64,000 bases of DNA from CAVVWJ01 sp965652025. GTDB taxonomy: Bacteria > Gemmatimonadota > Gemmatimonadetes > Gemmatimonadales > GWC2-71-9. Location of the stretch: positions 17,583-81,582 of the forward strand of contig CBFGTM010000010.1 in NCBI GenBank assembly GCA_965652025.1. The letters run 5' to 3'. The translations under genes and the position numbers were made by a program. Of this stretch, positions 42,739 to 51,848 are shown piece after piece (positions within the stretch are counted from its first letter, which is position 1; every line of letters starts with the position of its first letter). Below the pieces are notes generated by a model, which made no database searches, was not told the DNA's origin, and saw only the letters and a list, made by a program, of their open reading frames with translations.

Positions 42739-43679
42739 GCAGTCTGGATCCCCTTCGCCAGGTCCTCCGCCGCCTGGAAGTCCTGTACCGGAGCTCGAAG
42801 CGCTTCGGTCAACCCACGGTCGGAGACCAGCGCCTCCGCCATACGATAGCCCAAATAGTATCCCGCCCGCTCCGGAATGACTCGCCCACCCACCAGGCGT
42901 GCGGAAGGACTCATCCCACCCGACAGATAGCGCAGGCGCAATCCCAGGCCACTCCGGTCCAGCTCCGGCTCGACGACCCGCCGCAGGAAGGACTCCATCT
43001 CCCGAAGCCGGTGATACTGGCGACGGGGATAGCCGAAGTAATCCGCGGCGTCAAATCCGGGAGCCACCGTCTGCGCCGCGTGGACAGCGAGACCCTCGTT
43101 GATCAGCAGCTCTCTTAGCGTGGCCCGGCTGCCGGTAGACCAATAGTCGTAGTAACCACCACTCTCGGCCACCAGGCGCCGAAGTTCGCTGGCGCTATCG
43201 GTCGAGGTGTAGCGGACCGTGTGCGCGAGCTCGTGGGCGATCCACACCGGGATGAGATCCGGCGGCATACCCATCCCGTAGGTCTCCGGGTTCACCCGGC
43301 CGGTGAAGTGCTCCAAGCACACGAATGCAACTCCGCGGCCGCCGACGACCAGCTCTCCAGCGTTGGCTCCGCCCAGACCCACCATGAGGTAGGTATCCGT
43401 TGGACGATCGATCCCCAGCAGCTCCTCGGACCGGGCAATGGCCTCTTCGGCGAGCTGCACCAGATCCACGGTCGCCGCCAGGCCATAGAGATCGCTCCGA
43501 TTGGCCCGCAGCGCGGAGGAAACGATGGTGTCGGCGTGGGGAGTATCGGGATCGAGAACGTAGTTACGCCAGTAGGCGTCGAGGATGGGGCGATGACTAT
43601 CGCGGTACTGCCGGTAGGCCGCTTCCCGATCTGGGGCCTCCAGGACCGCAAAGAAGTCCGGCAGGAGATTGATCAGCAC
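42735..43679 (-). CDS. DUF2268-type putative zinc peptidase
   Basis: About 314 residues with the gluzincin-like zinc motif HELAHTVRY (VWIAHELAHTVRY) and a downstream NEGLAVHAAQ segment supplying a likely third ligand (Glu). These are the features of the DUF2268 predicted Zn-dependent protease family. No signal peptide is clear. I start at GTG 43679 (VLINLLPDFF); the frame is open to a TTG at 43730, which would overlap the rhomboid gene. It follows that gene on the same strand. Confidence 0.75.
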   Translation of the reverse strand: MLINLLPDFFAVLEAPDREAAYRQYRDSHRPILDAYWRNYVLDPDTPHADTIVSSALRANRSDLYGLAATVDLVQLAEEAIARSEELLGIDRPTDTYLMVGLGGANAGELVVGGRGVAFVCLEHFTGRVNPETYGMGMPPDLIPVWIAHELAHTVRYTSTDSASELRRLVAESGGYYDYWSTGSRATLRELLINEGLAVHAAQTVAPGFDAADYFGYPRRQYHRLREMESFLRRVVEPELDRSGLGLRLRYLSGGMSPSARLVGGRVIPERAGYYLGYRMAEALVSDRGLTEALRAPVQDFQAAEDLAKGIQTA

Positions 43680-43695
43680 GCGAGAGGGGATGAAT

Positions 43696-44529
43696 TCACG
43701 GTTTGCGTTTTTGTTTCGCCACCTCGTCAAGGAAACGGCGCTCGGCCGCCGTCAGGCTCGAGATACCCTTCTCACTAATTTTATCGAGAACCCGGTCTAC
43801 TTCAGCCGCGACCGGATCGGCGTCGACCCTCCGGCGGGGGCGCATGGGCGTCACCGGGGTGCGGCGGTCGGGCTCGGATGAACCGGACTGGACCATGACA
43901 ACCCGCTCGACCGTCCGGGCCGGGGCCCCTGGGCTCCGCCGCGACAACGACTGCACCCGAAAATAGAGATAACCGAAGAGCGCGCCACCCACGTGGGCCA
44001 GGTGGGCCACCCCGTCGTTGGGCCAAAGCTGGGAGGCAATCATGTCGAGGGCCACCAGCCCGATAACCAGGGTCCGGGCCTTGATCGGGACCGGAATGGG
44101 AAAGACGATGATCTCCGCATCGGGCCAGTACATGGCAAACGCGACCGCGACGCCGAGCACTGCTCCGGAGGCCCCGACGAACGCACCAATCGGCATGATC
44201 CCGGCGAGCAGAAGGGAAAAGACCGCTGCGCCGACGCCGCAAAACAAATAATAGAGTAGAAAGTTGCGACTCCCCATGCGGCCTTCGACCGCGGTCCCGA
44301 ATACGAACAGCATCAGCATGTTGCCCAGCAGGTGAAGCAGGCCGCCGTGGACGAACATGTAGCTGACAAAGGTCCAGGGGTGGGTGAAGGCGGTTCGGGG
44401 CGAAAACTGGAGTAGCTGGAACACCTCACGCGAGGTAAACAGCGTCATCATCAGGAGCAGCACCACCGCATTGGCGATGATGAAGCGCCCGACCCAGGGA
44501 GTAATCCGATACGAGGGAGATGATCTCAT
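43696..44529 (-). CDS. rhomboid family intramembrane serine protease
   Basis: 277 residues with six hydrophobic segments. The catalytic serine is in GASGAV (FVGASGAVLGVAVAF) and the catalytic histidine in HLAHVGGALFGYL; an early HGGLLHLLGNMLML carries the conserved His-Asn region. A cytoplasmic C-terminal tail of about 75 residues is Arg-rich, then ends with a short helix (AERRFLDEVAKQ) like the DUF6576 tail seen on some rhomboids. It cleaves membrane-spanning substrates; the targets are unknown. Confidence 0.92.
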   Translation of the reverse strand: MRSSPSYRITPWVGRFIIANAVVLLLMMTLFTSREVFQLLQFSPRTAFTHPWTFVSYMFVHGGLLHLLGNMLMLFVFGTAVEGRMGSRNFLLYYLFCGVGAAVFSLLLAGIMPIGAFVGASGAVLGVAVAFAMYWPDAEIIVFPIPVPIKARTLVIGLVALDMIASQLWPNDGVAHLAHVGGALFGYLYFRVQSLSRRSPGAPARTVERVVMVQSGSSEPDRRTPVTPMRPRRRVDADPVAAEVDRVLDKISEKGISSLTAAERRFLDEVAKQKRKP

Positions 44530-44560
44530 CAGACGATTGCCTTTACGCTCTGACTCCAGG

Positions 44561-45580
44561 CTATGCCAGATCTTCGACTCGGCCGCGCCGCGCGGCCCGG
44601 CAGATCTGCTCGCACAAGTCAGGGAACTCGATACCGACGGCCCTGGCGGACTGGGGCAGGAGACTGGTAGCCGTCATTCCGGGCAGCGTGTTCACCTCTA
44701 AACAGAAGAGTTCACCTTCCGGTGTCAAGCGAAAATCGATCCGGGAATATCCACCTAGCTTCAGAGCTTCGTGAGCCAGCAGTCCCAGCCGGCGGCACTC
44801 CTCGGTGATCGAGTCGGGAAGGTCGGCCGGAAAGATCTCTTGCGACATGCCGGGCGTATACTTGCATTCATAATCGAAAATCTCGTGGCGGGGAATGATC
44901 TCTCCGACCGCGAGCGGGCGGCCCTCCAGGACGGCGATGGTCAGCTCCCGACCCGGCACGAACTGCTCGATCATCACCTCGTCGTCGTACTGCCGGGCCA
45001 GAGCCACCGCCGGCTCATATTGGGACGAACCCTTGACCACCGTAAGCCCGACCGTGGACCCCTGTTTCGAGGGCTTGACCACGACTGGCCATCCAAATTC
45101 CTGCTCCACCCGGTCGCGCGCTACGGGCGCCATCACCCAGGCGGCGGTCGGGACGCCAGCCGCCTCAAACAGCCGCTTGGAGATGTCCTTGTCCATGGCC
45201 ATGGCACTTCCCAGGCGACCGCTGCCGGTATAGGGCACCCCCACCATTTCGAGCAGTGTCTGGATGGTGCCGTCCTCACCTCGTCCTCCATGAAGTGCAA
45301 GGAACAGCACGTCCGCATCGCGCACCGCAGCCAAGTTGGCCAGTCCCGACAGCAAGAGCCCGCGTTCCAGGGCCTGGAGCTGCGAGATCGGCGGAGGCTC
45401 CGTCCCTACGACCCCAGAGAGAAGCGCGGTTTCATCGGATTCGGGGATGAATCCCCGGGCCGTATCCACCACGGCAACTTCGTGGCCGCGAGACCGCAGA
45501 GCCCGAATGACTTGAACCGCAGAGGCGAGGGCCACGTCCCGCTCGGCTGATGTCCCGCCGGTCAGTACAGTTACGCGCAT
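44561..45580 (-). CDS. ddl: D-alanine--D-alanine ligase
   Basis: 339-residue ATP-grasp enzyme making D-Ala-D-Ala for peptidoglycan. Seen: VTVLTGGTSAERDVAL at the N-terminus, HGGRGEDGTIQTLLE, GWPVVVKPSKQGSTVGL and the metal-binding CLEVNTLPGMT near the end. I use the ATG at 45580 with GGAG five bases before; GTG 45586 is an alternative. A GTGAAAA-type inverted repeat separates it from the cystathionine beta-synthase gene. Confidence 0.95.
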   Translation of the reverse strand: MRVTVLTGGTSAERDVALASAVQVIRALRSRGHEVAVVDTARGFIPESDETALLSGVVGTEPPPISQLQALERGLLLSGLANLAAVRDADVLFLALHGGRGEDGTIQTLLEMVGVPYTGSGRLGSAMAMDKDISKRLFEAAGVPTAAWVMAPVARDRVEQEFGWPVVVKPSKQGSTVGLTVVKGSSQYEPAVALARQYDDEVMIEQFVPGRELTIAVLEGRPLAVGEIIPRHEIFDYECKYTPGMSQEIFPADLPDSITEECRRLGLLAHEALKLGGYSRIDFRLTPEGELFCLEVNTLPGMTATSLLPQSARAVGIEFPDLCEQICRAARRGRVEDLA

Positions 45581-45597
45581 CCACACTCCGGATAAGG

Positions 45598-45672
45598 GTG
45601 AACAGTAAAAAGTGAAAAGTGAACGAAAAGCTCACTAAAGCCCGTTCACCTTTGACTTTTTACTCTTCACTT
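45598..45672. repeat. intergenic heptad inverted repeat (GTGAAAA type)
   Basis: Left arm 45598-45624 (GTGAACA GTAAAAA GTGAAAA GTGAAC) pairs with 45644-45672; about 24 of 27 positions are complementary, with a 19-bp loop. It lies between the stop of one minus-strand gene and the start of the next. The heptad carries TGA in each frame. Confidence 0.8.
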
Positions 45673-45681
45673 TGACGCAGC

Positions 45682-47073
45682 TTACCTGGTCCCGATTAAC
45701 TGCTGGAGGACATCGTACCGACTGACGATCCCGATCAGCTTGCCGTCCTTGCGAACCAGCGCGGCCGGGCTCTCCCGGGTCAGCATGGCTCCCAGCCGGT
45801 CAGTAGAAAACGTGGCATCCACTTCCGGAAAGGGAGATTCCATGACTTCCCGCACCGGACGGTCGAGCAAGGCGGGCTGAGCCAGGGCCTTGGTCATGAG
45901 GGTGCCTTCGACCAGGCCACCTACCGATTGGCCGTCCTCTACCACCGGAATCTGACTCACTCCCCAGGTGCTCATCAGGTTGAGTGCCTGCCGCACCGCT
46001 GCTGCAGGGGCCACGCTCACCAGGGGTGGTGCGGTGGGGTGACGCCGCTCCAGCAGCTGCTCGACGGTAGTTCTCGGCGGCTCCAGCATCTGGTTTTCCT
46101 GCATCCACTCGTCGTTGAAGACTTTGGAGAGGTACCGCTCGCCAGTGTCGCAGAGGATGGTCACCACCAGTGCCTTCGGGTCATCCAGCTCCCGAGCGAG
46201 CTCCAGTGCCAGTGCCACGTTGAGCCCGGTGGACCCCCCTGCCAGAATGCCCTCTTCCCGGGCCAGTCGCCGCGCCATCACCAGAGAGGTTCGGTCGGGC
46301 ACCTGCCGAAATTCATCGATCCAGTCGAACCAGATGGTGGTAGGAATCTTGTCGCCCCCGATGCCTTCGACCTTGTAGGGATGCCCCTCTCCCAGGGAAC
46401 GGGTGCGGTGGTAGTGGGTATACAGTGAACCCACCGGGTCACCGGCGACGATGCGGATCTTGGGGTTCTGCTCCTTCAGGTACTTGCCGGCGCCGCTGAT
46501 GGTGCCGCCGGTCCCCGCCCCGGCAATGAGGTGGGTGACCTTTCCTCCAGTCTGCTGCCAGATCTCGGGTCCCATCGTCGCATAATGGGCCTCCGGATTC
46601 ACCGCGTTGTAGAACTGGTTGGCCAGGATCGCGCCCGGAGTTTCCTTGACGATCTGCTTGGCCTTCATCACGTAATTGTCGGGGTGATCGGGAGGAACCG
46701 CAGTGGGTGTAATGACTACTTCGGCCCCATAGGCCTTGAGCAGCCGCACCTTCTCCTGCGACATCTTGTCCGGCATGGTAAAGACGCACCGATAGCCCTT
46801 GAGAGCCGCCGCAATGGCCAGCCCGACCCCCGTATTCCCGCTGGTGCCTTCCACGATGGTGCCGCCGGCACGAAGCTCTCCCCGCCGTTCGGCATCCTCG
46901 ATGATGGCAAGACCAATGCGATCCTTGACCGATCCACCGGGATTCACGTACTCCGCCTTGCCGTAGATCGGCGTCCTGAGGCCGAAGCCGATCCGTGCGA
47001 GGTGGATCAGTGGGGTCCAGCCCATCGTCTCCAGGACCGAGGCGTAAGGCAGGAGATGTTGGGGAGCTCTCAT
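45682..47073 (-). CDS. cystathionine beta-synthase with a CBS-domain pair
   Basis: 463-residue PLP enzyme condensing serine and homocysteine to cystathionine (reverse transsulfuration). The PLP lysine lies in NPGGSVKDRIGLAIIEDAE, with EGTSGNTGVGLA and the cofactor-phosphate loop GAGTGGTISG. The last 125 residues form two CBS motifs (MSTWGVSQIPVVEDGQSVGG; LIGIVSRYDVLQQLIG) that usually bind adenosyl ligands such as SAM. A cysteine synthase with CBS domains is the alternative. The start overlaps the TonB-domain gene by four bases. Confidence 0.9.
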   Translation of the reverse strand: MRAPQHLLPYASVLETMGWTPLIHLARIGFGLRTPIYGKAEYVNPGGSVKDRIGLAIIEDAERRGELRAGGTIVEGTSGNTGVGLAIAAALKGYRCVFTMPDKMSQEKVRLLKAYGAEVVITPTAVPPDHPDNYVMKAKQIVKETPGAILANQFYNAVNPEAHYATMGPEIWQQTGGKVTHLIAGAGTGGTISGAGKYLKEQNPKIRIVAGDPVGSLYTHYHRTRSLGEGHPYKVEGIGGDKIPTTIWFDWIDEFRQVPDRTSLVMARRLAREEGILAGGSTGLNVALALELARELDDPKALVVTILCDTGERYLSKVFNDEWMQENQMLEPPRTTVEQLLERRHPTAPPLVSVAPAAAVRQALNLMSTWGVSQIPVVEDGQSVGGLVEGTLMTKALAQPALLDRPVREVMESPFPEVDATFSTDRLGAMLTRESPAALVRKDGKLIGIVSRYDVLQQLIGTR

Positions 47074-47534
47074 GGTGCAGCGCTCCTGGACCGGGGACCG
47101 CGGAACTGAACCGGCTGGAGAAATGGCGCCGCAATGGGCCGACCCTGATGCAGAGCGGGCGAGTAGCGCAGTTCCGGGGCGCCGACTAGGGCAGCCGAAT
47201 CCAGGGCGGGGTAGCCGCTCGATTCGGCGATCCGGATGGAATCGGGGTTCACGGTCCCGGCCGAATCGACATAGAGGCGAAGCAGCACCCGGCCCTCGAT
47301 GCCCTGAGCGAGCAGCGCGGGAGGGTATCGAACCGGGGAGACCGGGTTGATGGCGACCGGAGGCTCTTCGGCCGGCGGTGTGGCCGGCACTGACGGGGCA
47401 TCGACCAGCCGAATGGTCCCATCATCCCGCTGGCCGCAGGCGCCCAGTACCAATACCCCCAGCAGCGGGAGCAACCTGAGCCTGTCATTCTGAGCGCAGC
47501 GAAGAATCTCTCTTATGACGTGCCGTTCGCTCAC
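47070..47534 (-). CDS. TonB C-terminal-domain lipoprotein
   Basis: About 154 residues. A lipobox (LLPLLGVLVLGAC) follows a charged n-region, then a Pro-rich linker and a TonB C-terminal fold (YPPALLAQGIEGRVLLRLYV; ALVGAPELRYSPALHQGRP). The GTG at 47534 has GGGAG six bases before it. The n-region (EILRCAQNDR) is encoded by a dispersed repeat at 47483-47510. TonB folds on lipoproteins are common in this kind of genome, probably with an outer-membrane energy role, but the partner is unknown. Confidence 0.75.
   Translation of the reverse strand: MSERHVIREILRCAQNDRLRLLPLLGVLVLGACGQRDDGTIRLVDAPSVPATPPAEEPPVAINPVSPVRYPPALLAQGIEGRVLLRLYVDSAGTVNPDSIRIAESSGYPALDSAALVGAPELRYSPALHQGRPIAAPFLQPVQFRGPRSRSAAP
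47483..47510. repeat. dispersed ATTCTGAGCG..GCGAAGAAT repeat
   Basis: TGTCATTCTGAGCGCAGC followed by GAAGAATCTC. It is an imperfect palindrome (TTCTGAGC/GCGAAGAA). I recognise this motif from many bacterial genomes, but cannot verify it here. Here it is inside the signal-peptide coding region of the TonB-domain lipoprotein. Confidence 0.55.
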
Positions 47535-47547
47535 AGACAACTCCCGG

Positions 47548-50199
47548 TCAAATCCGATCCGCAGCCCGTCGCTTGAAGTCGGCCAGGCGATTCAACGCCT
47601 CCAGAGGGGTGAGCGTGTTCACGTCGAGGGATTTCAACTCTTCCACCATCGGATCGGGGTGCTGAGGATCGCCGAAGAGGGCCAACTGTCCCGGATCGCG
47701 GGAACCCAAGGGGGGCGGCCCCGGCACCATACGATGCTCGCCCTCGAGAGTGCCGAGTACGTACCGCGCCCGTAGCACGACTTCCCGAGGCAGGCCGGCC
47801 AGCTGGGCCACATGGATTCCGTAGGAGCGATCGGTCCCACCCGGCTCCAGCCGATGCAAGAATACGACCGTATCGCCTGCCTCGCGAACAGCCACGTTGT
47901 AGTTCCGGGCGTGCTGCAGCCGCTCCGGCAGCTGCATCAGCTCGTGATAATGAGTGGCGAACATCGTCTTGCAGCCCACCCGGTCGTGCAGGTGCTCGGT
48001 CACCGCCCAGGCGATTGCAACCCCGTCGTAGGTGGAGGTGCCCCGGCCGATTTCGTCGAGCAGAACCAGGCTTCGAGCTGTGGCGTTGTGCAGGATGGCG
48101 CTCGTTTCGCTCATCTCGACCATGAAGGTGGACTGTCCCTCGCTCAGGTTGTCACTGGCTCCGACCCGGGTGAAGAGCCGGTCCACCACGCCTATGGTGG
48201 CCTCCTCCGCGGGAACGAAGGAGCCCAGCTGGGCCAACACCACATTCAAGCCGATCTGGCGCAGAATGGTGGACTTGCCGGCCATGTTGGGCCCGGTGAC
48301 CAGGGCGACGCGCTCCGCCTCGGTGAATCGGACCGTATTGGGGATGAAAGACTCCCGGGCCATCATCCGCTCGACCACCGGATGGCGGCACTCTCGAAGC
48401 AGTAGGTCGAAATTTTCGGTGATCACCGGGCGGACATAGCGTCCGGCGACGGCCCTTTCCCCCAGCGCAGACCAGACGTCGAGAGTGGCCAGGATTCTGG
48501 CGGTGTGCTGAATCCGTCCGATCGCTCGACCCACGGCGCCCCGCAGCGCCCCGAACAGCTCTCCCTCCCGAGTGCCGATCCGCTCCTCGGCCCCGAGGAC
48601 TCTCGCCTCGTATTCCTTGAGCTCCGGAGTGACATACCGTTCAGCCGTCGCCAGGGTCTGCCGGCGCTCGTAGTCCGCTGGCACCCGGGCTGCATGGGTG
48701 TGAGTGATTTCCAGGTAGTACCCGAAGACCTTGTTGAACCCAACCTTGAGGGAGGGGATACCGGTCCGGTCGCGTTCCCGCTGCTGCAGCGCCGCGATGT
48801 ACTGCCGGCCGCCGTCCCGCAGGGCCCGCAATTCGTCGAGCTCCGAATCGTACCCGCTGCGAATGACCTCACCGTCTCCCAGACTGACCGGCAACCGCTC
48901 GGCCAGGCCATCGGCCAGCTCGGTGGTAAGGTCGGCCAGGAGATCCAGCTCTTCGGCCGCACCGGTCAGGGCCTTGCTGGCGCGATTTCCAGTCAGTGCG
49001 AACCCGGCAAGCTCACTCAGCGCCCCCGCCACATCGGGGAGTCGCTGGAGGGTATCGCGAATGGAACCGAGCTCGCGAGGAGTGGCCCGCCCGGCTGCAC
49101 TACGTCCGGCCAGCCGTTCGATATCGCGCATCCCGTCCAGCGCCTCGCGCAGGCGAGCGCGCCCGCGCGGGTCCCGAACCATGACCTCGACAGCATCGAG
49201 CCGGATATCGATGGCGGCAGCGTCACGCAAAGGCGATAGCACCCACTGGCGCAATAGCCTTGCGCCCATGGGGGTCAGCGTGGCGTCGATGGTCTCCAGC
49301 AGGGTGCAGCCCTGAGTCCCCGCCCGAAGCGGCTCCACCAGCTCGAGATTGCGGCGGGTCATCTCGTCTACCCAGAGGTAGGAGTCGTTCCGGCGCACCC
49401 TCGGCCGAGCCAGGTGAGGGAGACCCGCTGGCTGCAGCTCGTTCAGATAGCGAAGTAAAGCGCCGGCAGCTCCGACGGCAGCGCCATCGCCCTCGTCCAT
49501 GCCGAGGCCGTTGAGTGTCGCCACCTCGAACCGCCGGGCCAGATCATCTCGGGCGAGATCGGGATCAAATTCCCAGGGCTCACGGCGGGTCGTGAGCGGC
49601 GGGGAAGCGGGGAAGGGGGGAAGCGGGGAGGCGTCAGCGGAGGAAATCACCAGCTCAGCGGGGATCAGCCGGGAGAGTGCCTCCGACAATCCTGCTTCAC
49701 CCAAAGTCTCGAGGGTGAACTCACCGGTGCTGAGATCAATGGCTGCTAGTCCTACATCGCTTCCCCACTTCCCCGCCTCCCCGCTTCCTCGCCTCGCCAG
49801 CGCAACCATCCAGTTGTTCCGCGATCCGGCCACCCAGCCTTCCTGCAGCAGGGCCCCGGGCGTCACCGTCTCCACCACTTCACGGCGCACCAGTCCGCGA
49901 GCGAGCCTGGGGTCTTCCACCTGTTCGCAGATGGCGACCCGATGCCCGGCGCCCACCAGCTGCCGGAGGTAGTCGGCCGCGGCTTTAACGGGCACTCCCG
50001 CCAGGGGCACTCCATCGCCCCTGGAGGTCAAGGCTATGTCGAGGATTTTGGCGGCGAGCTCGGCGTCTTCGTTGAACATCTCGTAGAAGTCGCCCACCCG
50101 ATAGAACAGGATGGCGTCCCGATGCAGGGCCTTCATCTCTCGCCAGTGCTTGAGCATAGGCGGAGTGGGTGCAGCGCTGTCGTGGCTGACCAGGGGCAT
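47548..50199 (-). CDS. mutS: DNA mismatch repair protein MutS
   Basis: 883 residues. The N-terminus has the mismatch-recognition segment FYRVGDFYEMF (F-x-E motif DFYE); the ATPase has Walker A GPNMAGKST at about residue 633, and LLDEIGRGTSTYDG, and THYHEL. All parts needed for activity are present. Two low-complexity insertions, at about residues 134-147 (RGSGEAGKWGS) and 189-201 (ASPLPPFPASPP), flank the start of the connector domain and are encoded by inverted octad repeats. Very confident. Confidence 0.97.
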   Translation of the reverse strand: MPLVSHDSAAPTPPMLKHWREMKALHRDAILFYRVGDFYEMFNEDAELAAKILDIALTSRGDGVPLAGVPVKAAADYLRQLVGAGHRVAICEQVEDPRLARGLVRREVVETVTPGALLQEGWVAGSRNNWMVALARRGSGEAGKWGSDVGLAAIDLSTGEFTLETLGEAGLSEALSRLIPAELVISSADASPLPPFPASPPLTTRREPWEFDPDLARDDLARRFEVATLNGLGMDEGDGAAVGAAGALLRYLNELQPAGLPHLARPRVRRNDSYLWVDEMTRRNLELVEPLRAGTQGCTLLETIDATLTPMGARLLRQWVLSPLRDAAAIDIRLDAVEVMVRDPRGRARLREALDGMRDIERLAGRSAAGRATPRELGSIRDTLQRLPDVAGALSELAGFALTGNRASKALTGAAEELDLLADLTTELADGLAERLPVSLGDGEVIRSGYDSELDELRALRDGGRQYIAALQQRERDRTGIPSLKVGFNKVFGYYLEITHTHAARVPADYERRQTLATAERYVTPELKEYEARVLGAEERIGTREGELFGALRGAVGRAIGRIQHTARILATLDVWSALGERAVAGRYVRPVITENFDLLLRECRHPVVERMMARESFIPNTVRFTEAERVALVTGPNMAGKSTILRQIGLNVVLAQLGSFVPAEEATIGVVDRLFTRVGASDNLSEGQSTFMVEMSETSAILHNATARSLVLLDEIGRGTSTYDGVAIAWAVTEHLHDRVGCKTMFATHYHELMQLPERLQHARNYNVAVREAGDTVVFLHRLEPGGTDRSYGIHVAQLAGLPREVVLRARYVLGTLEGEHRMVPGPPPLGSRDPGQLALFGDPQHPDPMVEELKSLDVNTLTPLEALNRLADFKRRAADRI
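49596..49798. repeat. intragenic octad inverted repeat inside mutS
   Basis: Arm 49596-49633 carries repeated GCGGGGAA units; arm 49759-49798 is the reverse-complement type (TTCCCCAC, TTCCCCGC, ending CTTCCTCGCC). About 125 bp of ordinary mutS sequence lies between them. On the coding strand the arms give the same peptides as in YidC. Confidence 0.85.
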
Positions 50200-50260
50200 T
50201 CAGTCAATATAACGATCGGCCCCCGGTCTCCACGCGCTGAAGTTGAGGGTGTGCTGCCGA

Positions 50261-51136
50261 CTAGCCTCCGATGCGATTCAGCTCCGCCAGGTCGTGCTTC
50301 GAAAGATGAATCTCCGCCGCAGCAATGTTCTCCTCCAAGTGGGAGACGGTGGACGTCCCCGGGATGACCAGCATGGCCGGCGAGCGCGCCAGCAGCCAGG
50401 TCAGGGCGACCTGGTAGACCGTGGCTCCATGGCGTTGGGCCACCCGCTGCAGGGCTCCGCCCTCGCTCAGCACACCGGCCGCGAGCGGAAACCAGGGAAT
50501 GAAGGCAATCTGCTCCCGCTCGCAGTAGTCGACCTCGGCTTCCCACTTACGATTGCTCACGTTGTACTGATTCTGAACGGAGACGATAGGCACCACTTGC
50601 CGAGCTCCGTCGATATCGTCCACTGACACTTCGGAGAGGCCGAGGTGCCGCACCAGGCCTTCGTTCTGGAAATCCCGCAGGGCTCCGAACTGCTCGTCGG
50701 CCGGCACCTTGGGATCGATCCGGTGCAGCTGCCAGAGGTCGATCCGGTCGACCCTGAGTCGCTTCAGACTTCCTTCGAGCTGTCGGCGCAGGAACTCGGG
50801 ACGGCCGTTCTCGACCCACTGTCCCGGGCCCGGCCGCTCGAAGCCACCCTTGGTTGCGATCACCAGGCCAGGGTAGGGATGCAGCGCCTTGGCAATGAGC
50901 TCTTCAGAAACGTGGGGCCCGTAGGAGTCGGCGGTATCGATGAAGTTGACACCCAACTCGACCGCCCGCTGGAGCACCCGAACGGCTTCGACCGGGTCCC
51001 TGGGCGGGCCCCAGATGCCCCGGCCGGTGAGGCGCATGGCGCCAAACCCCATGCGGTTGACGGTAAGATCGTCGCCCAGTGGGAAGGTTCCGGCGGCGGC
51101 AGCCGGAACATGGGTCGTCGTTCGCGTAGTAGTCAT
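50261..51136 (-). CDS. aldo/keto reductase
   Basis: 291-residue NADPH-dependent oxidoreductase with a TIM barrel. Tetrad motifs: NFIDTADSYGPHVSE (Asp, Tyr), LVIATKGGFERPG (Lys) and DLWQLHRIDPK (His). C-terminal cofactor segment VIPGTSTVSHLEENIAAAE. Substrate unknown; similar to broad-specificity AKRs. It is divergent from the exported protein at 51304. Confidence 0.9.
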   Translation of the reverse strand: MTTTRTTTHVPAAAAGTFPLGDDLTVNRMGFGAMRLTGRGIWGPPRDPVEAVRVLQRAVELGVNFIDTADSYGPHVSEELIAKALHPYPGLVIATKGGFERPGPGQWVENGRPEFLRRQLEGSLKRLRVDRIDLWQLHRIDPKVPADEQFGALRDFQNEGLVRHLGLSEVSVDDIDGARQVVPIVSVQNQYNVSNRKWEAEVDYCEREQIAFIPWFPLAAGVLSEGGALQRVAQRHGATVYQVALTWLLARSPAMLVIPGTSTVSHLEENIAAAEIHLSKHDLAELNRIGG

Positions 51137-51303
51137 GACTTACGGCTCTTTCTGGCCATGCCTGAGAGTGAACCCTCGATCCCAATGTGGCTGAAACCGC
51201 CGGGCAAAGGGCGATGTTCCCACCCTCCTCGCGAGAAGGGGGTTTCGGCTGTAGTGTACCTCACCTCCCCAGACGATTTGATCTTTCCGACACAGGAGCT
51301 TCC

Positions 51304-51846
51304 ATGCGGATGCGGCTCTGGAGTGTGGGCGTGGGCGTGGTGGCCGGGCATTTACTGCTGTTGGTTACCGCTCCGTCGGTCACGGCGCAGGCGGACTCAG
51401 GGACCCGGGTTCGGGCGAGTACCAGCTCCGGCTACCGGAGAAGCTGGGTCGGCACTTTCGTATCACTGGATGCGGATTCGCTGCGGCTCCTCCGCCGAGA
51501 CAGCCTGGTAAGCCTGCCTGTGAGCTCGGTGGTGCGGCTGGAGCGCAGCCGGGACCGGCGAACCAGCGCCGGGCGGGGGGCTGTCATCGGGGGACTGGTT
51601 GGCGCAGGAACCGGCCTGTTGCTGGGAGTGCTGGCTTCGAATGACGAAGGCGACCTCTATGAAGTAAGCACCGGGGACGTCTTTGTGGTCACCCTAATCG
51701 TGGGTGCAGTGGGAGCCGGTATCGGCGCGCTCATTGGCTCAATTTCCCACCGGGAGCGCTGGGAACCGATGCCGCTCCCGAGTCAGACCGCTCCTCAAGC
51801 TCGCCACCCTGTCGGATCGCGAGTCGGCCTGGTCCTGCGCTTCTAG
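51304..51846 (+). CDS. exported hypothetical protein with glycine-zipper-like segments
   Basis: 180 residues with a signal peptide (MRMRLWSVGVGVVAGHLLLLV). The mature part has a beta-rich region ending VSSVVRLERSRDRRTSAGRG and two Gly-rich hydrophobic helices (AVIGGLVGAGTGLLLGVLA; VTLIVGAVGAGIGALIGSI), a glycine-zipper pattern. The ATG at 51304 has AGGAG upstream. A strong hairpin terminator follows. Function unknown. Confidence 0.7.
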   Translation: MRMRLWSVGVGVVAGHLLLLVTAPSVTAQADSGTRVRASTSSGYRRSWVGTFVSLDADSLRLLRRDSLVSLPVSSVVRLERSRDRRTSAGRGAVIGGLVGAGTGLLLGVLASNDEGDLYEVSTGDVFVVTLIVGAVGAGIGALIGSISHRERWEPMPLPSQTAPQARHPVGSRVGLVLRF

Positions 51847-51848
51847 GC

